A DNA stretch of 64,000 bases. Origin: Pararhizobium sp. IMCC21322 (GTDB taxonomy: Bacteria; Pseudomonadota; Alphaproteobacteria; Rhizobiales; GCA-2746425). The notes under the pieces were generated by a model. The model ran no database searches, was not told where the DNA came from, and was given only the letters and a program-made list of their open reading frames with translations. Location of the stretch: positions 2,828,412-2,892,411 of the forward strand of contig NZ_CP132335.1 of the NCBI RefSeq assembly GCF_030758295.1. Reading direction: 5' to 3'. Each line of letters opens with the position of its first letter. Position 1 is the first letter of the stretch. Shown here piece after piece: positions 60,964 through 64,000 of the stretch. A program made the position numbers and the translations under genes.

Positions 60964-62079
60964 TTACCATTGTGGCAGATCAACATTTCGAATGAGTGCT
61001 TTTCCGGTAGAATCAAACAAGTGGCACTCGTTCGCCGGTATCCAGATCGGTACAGTGCATTCTTCGTTCAAGGACGCATGGGAGACGCCTGACGCGGTAA
61101 CTTCCATCTCCTTCTGAGCGCCGACCGCCACACTTCCATACACATTGGTCAATGCGCCCAAATGCTCCACCAAATCCGTTTTCAGGTTTAGTTCCAGTGC
61201 ATCAAAATCGGGTTTTGAAAAGGACACATTCTCCGGGCGAAATCCCAGATTCAGTTCGCCTTCGGGCGCGTCTCCAATTGGCAATGTCACCTCGAAGCCT
61301 TCCCCGACGCTAATCCGAGTGGTTGTCTTTTCGCCCGATAGAGACCGACAGGGCAGAATGTTCATCTGTGGCGCCCCGATGAAGCTGGCCACAAATTGGT
61401 TTGCGGGCCGGTAGTACAGTTCGTGAGGTGTGCCGACCTGTTCGATCCGCCCATCGCGTAACACCACGATGCGGTCAGCCATGGTCATGGCTTCGACCTG
61501 ATCGTGCGTCACATAGATGATAGTATTGAGCAGCTTGCGATGCAGTTTGACGATCTCAACCCGCATCTTGATGCGCAATTCGGCGTCGAGATTTGACAGG
61601 GGCTCGTCAAACAGGAAAACTTTGGGTTCCTTCACGATCGCGCGCCCGATTGCAACCCGCTGTCTCTGTCCGCCGGATAATTCGGAAGGTTTGCGGTCAA
61701 GCAGTTCTTCGATGTGCAGTAGCTGCCCCGCTTTGGCAACACGCTGGTTGATATCTTCCATTGTCTGGCCCGCAATTTTCAATGGAAATTCAAGGTTCGC
61801 GCGACAGGACATGTGCGGAAAGAGCGCGTAATTCTGAAACACCATTGAAAGGTCACGATCCGCCGGATCGATGTTCGTCACATCCTCGCCGCCGATACAC
61901 ACCTTTCCGCCCGCAATCGGTTCTAACCCGGCAATGCTGCGCAGCAAGGTCGATTTGCCCGAACCAGAGGGCCCGACGAATACGATGAACTCTCTGTCCT
62001 TGATGTCCAGATTAATGCCGTGCAGGGCCGTCCAGCCACCGTATTTCTTGACCAGATCGGAAACGATGACGTCAGCCAT
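60964..62079 (-). CDS. ABC importer ATP-binding protein, UgpC/MalK type
   Basis: 371-residue CUT1-class ATPase. Walker A GPSGSGKST, signature LSGGQRQRVAIGRA, Walker [15 protein letters not shown]-loop YVTHDQVEA, MalK-like C-terminal domain (FIGAPQMNIL, GFRPENVSF). Overlaps the HAD gene by 8 bp. No permeases or receptor of this class lie beside it, so the remaining subunits should be upstream beyond 64000. Confidence 0.93.
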   Translation of the reverse strand: MADVIVSDLVKKYGGWTALHGINLDIKDREFIVFVGPSGSGKSTLLRSIAGLEPIAGGKVCIGGEDVTNIDPADRDLSMVFQNYALFPHMSCRANLEFPLKIAGQTMEDINQRVAKAGQLLHIEELLDRKPSELSGGQRQRVAIGRAIVKEPKVFLFDEPLSNLDAELRIKMRVEIVKLHRKLLNTIIYVTHDQVEAMTMADRIVVLRDGRIEQVGTPHELYYRPANQFVASFIGAPQMNILPCRSLSGEKTTTRISVGEGFEVTLPIGDAPEGELNLGFRPENVSFSKPDFDALELNLKTDLVEHLGALTNVYGSVAVGAQKEMEVTASGVSHASLNEECTVPIWIPANECHLFDSTGKALIRNVDLPQW

Positions 62080-62872
62080 TTAACACTCCTAAAGTCGTTT
62101 TTGCTGGCACTGGAATGGCCCCGAGATCATCAATGTCGAAATCTGGTTCAACAGAGAATGGCCCGGATTCCTGAACACCTGTTCTTACAAGTATGGTCGG
62201 CAATCCTGCGGCATGACCTGCCGCAATATCGGTCATGACCTGGTCACCGACCATAAATGTTGTTCGTGCCGGGGTTCCCAGCAAGTCCAGCGCCATAGTC
62301 ACCAGATCGGGCTGTGGTTTGCCAATAATGATCGGTGGCACGCCGGAAGCCGTCTCGATTGCTTTCAGGATCGAGCCCGCACCCGGCTCAAACCCAGTGC
62401 CATGGGGAAGCATGTGATCCGGGTTCGTTCCGATGAAGATCGCGCCAGACATCAGCGCGGCCTGTGCCTTGGCAAGCTTTTCGTACGTAAAGTGCCGATC
62501 AAGACCGGCCACCACAGCGGACACGTCGCTATCGGCCAGTTCAAACCCTTGAGCGACAACTGCGTCCGACAAGGCACTGGCGCCGATCACCATAACTCGC
62601 GCGCCAGCAGGCAGAAGTTCCTTTACGCGCATCGCTGCAACGGCACAGGTCGTCACAATCCGGTCCGGCGTGGTCGGGATGCCAAAACCATTCAGTTTTT
62701 CACTGAATTCTCGAGCTGTTTTTGTGGAATTATTAGTGACAAAAGCATAGGGCAGTCCTGCCACATTCCACGCTTGGAAAGCCTTTACCGCACTTGGAAT
62801 CGGATCGTCACCGCGGTAGGTGACACCATCCAGGTCACTGATGATACCTGATATTTCTGGCCAGTTTTTCAT
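62072..62872 (-). CDS. HAD-superfamily IIA phosphatase, NagD-like
   Basis: 266 residues. Nucleophile D13 and D15 in SDLDGVTYRGDDPIPSA, substrate loop TNNSTKTAREFS, GKPQPDLV and the metal-binding VGDQVMTDIAAGHAAG. Family members dephosphorylate sugar phosphates or glycerol phosphate. In an operon with a sugar kinase, an SDR and an importer ATPase. Confidence 0.88.
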   Translation of the reverse strand: MKNWPEISGIISDLDGVTYRGDDPIPSAVKAFQAWNVAGLPYAFVTNNSTKTAREFSEKLNGFGIPTTPDRIVTTCAVAAMRVKELLPAGARVMVIGASALSDAVVAQGFELADSDVSAVVAGLDRHFTYEKLAKAQAALMSGAIFIGTNPDHMLPHGTGFEPGAGSILKAIETASGVPPIIIGKPQPDLVTMALDLLGTPARTTFMVGDQVMTDIAAGHAAGLPTILVRTGVQESGPFSVEPDFDIDDLGAIPVPAKTTLGVLNG

Positions 62873-62879
62873 AATGTTC

Positions 62880-63638
62880 TCAATCGCTCATGACCATGCC
62901 GCCATTCACGTGCAAGACCTGACCGGTAATGTACGCTGCGGCATCGGATGCCAGAAAAATCGTGGCGCCAACTATATCGTCAGGTAGGCCAATCCGACCC
63001 AGTGGAATGCGGCCAGCATGACGGGCCGCGGTCTCTTCGGCCGGGCGGCCATGCATCGGCGTATGAATGATACCAGGTGCTATGGCGTTCACAGTCACGT
63101 TCTGCGGCGCGGCCTCATAGGCCAACAATTGCGTGAGATCGTGCACGATCGCCTTTGAATAACAGTAATCGGCGCCACCGGCTTGATAGTTTAACACCGC
63201 ACCTCGCGAGGAAATTGATGAGCCAATATTGAGGATGCGGCCACCATGATCTTTCAGGGAGTCGGCATAGACTGCACGTGTCAGGTTCAACACGGCATCA
63301 GTGTTGACGGCCAAGGTGCGTGTAATCTTGGACCTGTCACCATCGAACAGTCGTTCCGCGGATTTGATACCAGCATTATTGACCAAAACCTCCACCGGTC
63401 CGAACCGCTCCCGGGTGGCTTTGAGCATATCTTCAATGCCCGCCTCATCGGTGACGTCAAGCGCAATACAAAGAACATTGTTTCGCGCCTCCATTGCTGC
63501 ATCAACCCGCGACGGATCCAGATCTGCGGCGACGACATTTGCGCCGGCATCTGCAAAGCCCTTGACCAATGCCATACCGATGCCACCCGACGCACCCGTA
63601 ATCACAACTATTTTTCCTTTGATATTAAAGATACTCAC
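62880..63638 (-). CDS. Short-chain dehydrogenase/reductase
   Basis: 252-residue classical SDR. TGASGGIGMALVKGF, NNAGIKS, ISSRG with the catalytic Ser and YCYSK with Tyr and Lys, C-terminal NGGMVMSD. Start is GTG 63638, two bases after the kinase stop; it ends seven bases before the HAD gene. Likely sugar or polyol dehydrogenase. Confidence 0.88.
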   Translation of the reverse strand: MSIFNIKGKIVVITGASGGIGMALVKGFADAGANVVAADLDPSRVDAAMEARNNVLCIALDVTDEAGIEDMLKATRERFGPVEVLVNNAGIKSAERLFDGDRSKITRTLAVNTDAVLNLTRAVYADSLKDHGGRILNIGSSISSRGAVLNYQAGGADYCYSKAIVHDLTQLLAYEAAPQNVTVNAIAPGIIHTPMHGRPAEETAARHAGRIPLGRIGLPDDIVGATIFLASDAAAYITGQVLHVNGGMVMSD

Positions 63639-63639
63639 T

Positions 63640-64000
63640 TCAGGCGGCTCCTTCTTTTGCCAGGAATGCCCTGACCTCTTTTTCGGTTGGCATGGATTGT
63701 TGTGCGCCCTTTCGGGTTACGCTGACGCTCGCTGTTGCGACGGCAAAACTCAGTGCGTCCTCGATAGGCATGTTCCGTGTGATGGCCACCGCAAGCCCGC
63801 TGTTGAAGGCGTCCCCGGCGGCGGTCGTATCAACAACGTCCACCTGATAAGCAGATTGGTGGATGGACTTTTCTGCATCAAGATAGACGACACCCTCTCC
63901 ACCAAGGGTGATTGCCACAGCCTTGATGCCGCGATCATGGAGAAGTTTCGCAGCCTCAAATGCCGTGGTGGGCGAATCGATGGTGATACCCGTCAGCTCT
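63640..64000 (-). CDS. PfkB-family sugar kinase (partial, N-terminus beyond window)
   Basis: The last 119 residues of a ribokinase-type kinase. DTTAAGDAFNSGLAVAI is the PfkB signature 2 with the catalytic Asp, and AITLGGEGVVYLD precedes it by the normal distance. The frame is open to the right edge. First visible gene of the kinase-SDR-HAD-ATPase operon. Substrate not deducible (ketose, deoxy-keto-sugar acid or similar). Confidence 0.88.
   Translation of the reverse strand, partial: ELTGITIDSPTTAFEAAKLLHDRGIKAVAITLGGEGVVYLDAEKSIHQSAYQVDVVDTTAAGDAFNSGLAVAITRNMPIEDALSFAVATASVSVTRKGAQQSMPTEKEVRAFLAKEGAA

Noticed and set aside
1-64000. tRNA, rRNA, CRISPR or transposase genes
   Set aside because: None seen on reading both strands; no regular short repeats or terminal inverted repeats with a transposase frame.

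Overview
The window reads as the chromosome of a heterotrophic alphaproteobacterium, most likely Hyphomicrobiales or a marine relative. The grounds are the Zn-independent quinone reductase next to an xdhABC/uraH purine block, BMP-type, Ugp-type, ribose-type and dipeptide-type ABC importers in tight ATGA-overlapping operons, paired RpiR and LacI regulators, and a rhizopine-type (moc) gene set. This is inference from gene content; no rRNA or other phylogenetic marker is present. No tRNA, rRNA, CRISPR array or intact insertion sequence was seen. Almost every gene serves uptake and breakdown of small organic nutrients.

Layout. (1) 1-3230: partial UbiH-type monooxygenase, YbjJ-like MFS transporter, quinone oxidoreductase. 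(2) 3291-13106: purine block on the + strand: uraH, xdhA, xdhB, xdhC, then a nucleoside/purine-type ABC importer ending in a strong hairpin. (3) 13253-14959: one unrecognised ORF and purU. (4) 15120-20391: a compact, unfamiliar sugar module: FGGY kinase (with a coupled 31-codon leader ORF), cupin-type glucose-6-phosphate isomerase, divergent shikimate-dehydrogenase-like protein, UlaG-like lactonase and an RpiR regulator. Two matching GTAGT-NNN-ACTAC palindromes lie in the divergent promoter. (5) 20620-27271 (- strand): DeoR regulator, Ugp-type importer, class III phosphodiesterase and IMPase-type phosphatase, consistent with uptake and hydrolysis of a glycerophosphodiester-like compound. (6) 27859-49150: about 21 genes with two ribose-type importers, four Gfo/Idh/MocA oxidoreductases, two SDRs, a 2-hydroxyacid dehydrogenase, a TIM-barrel isomerase, RpiR and LacI regulators, a mutarotase-like protein, a MocD-type di-iron oxygenase, a MocE-type Rieske ferredoxin and a PanB-fold protein that lacks the PanB metal ligands. 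Together they look like a rhizopine-like (O-methylated inosamine, cyclitol or sugar) demethylation and oxidation pathway. (7) 49501-64000: by eye more G+C-rich, holding SDR genes, a dipeptide-type importer ending in an L-rhamnose mutarotase, a LacI regulator flanked by one intact and one catalytically degenerate enolase-superfamily protein, a YjlB-like cupin, and an operon of sugar kinase (cut by the edge), SDR, NagD-like HAD phosphatase and UgpC-type ATPase. Two near-identical GTATA-CGTTATA palindromes link the LacI gene, the intact enolase gene and the importer.

The points most worth following are the moc-like pathway with its altered PanB-fold protein, the pseudoenzyme/enzyme pair around the LacI gene, and the RpiR-controlled sugar module in region 4.
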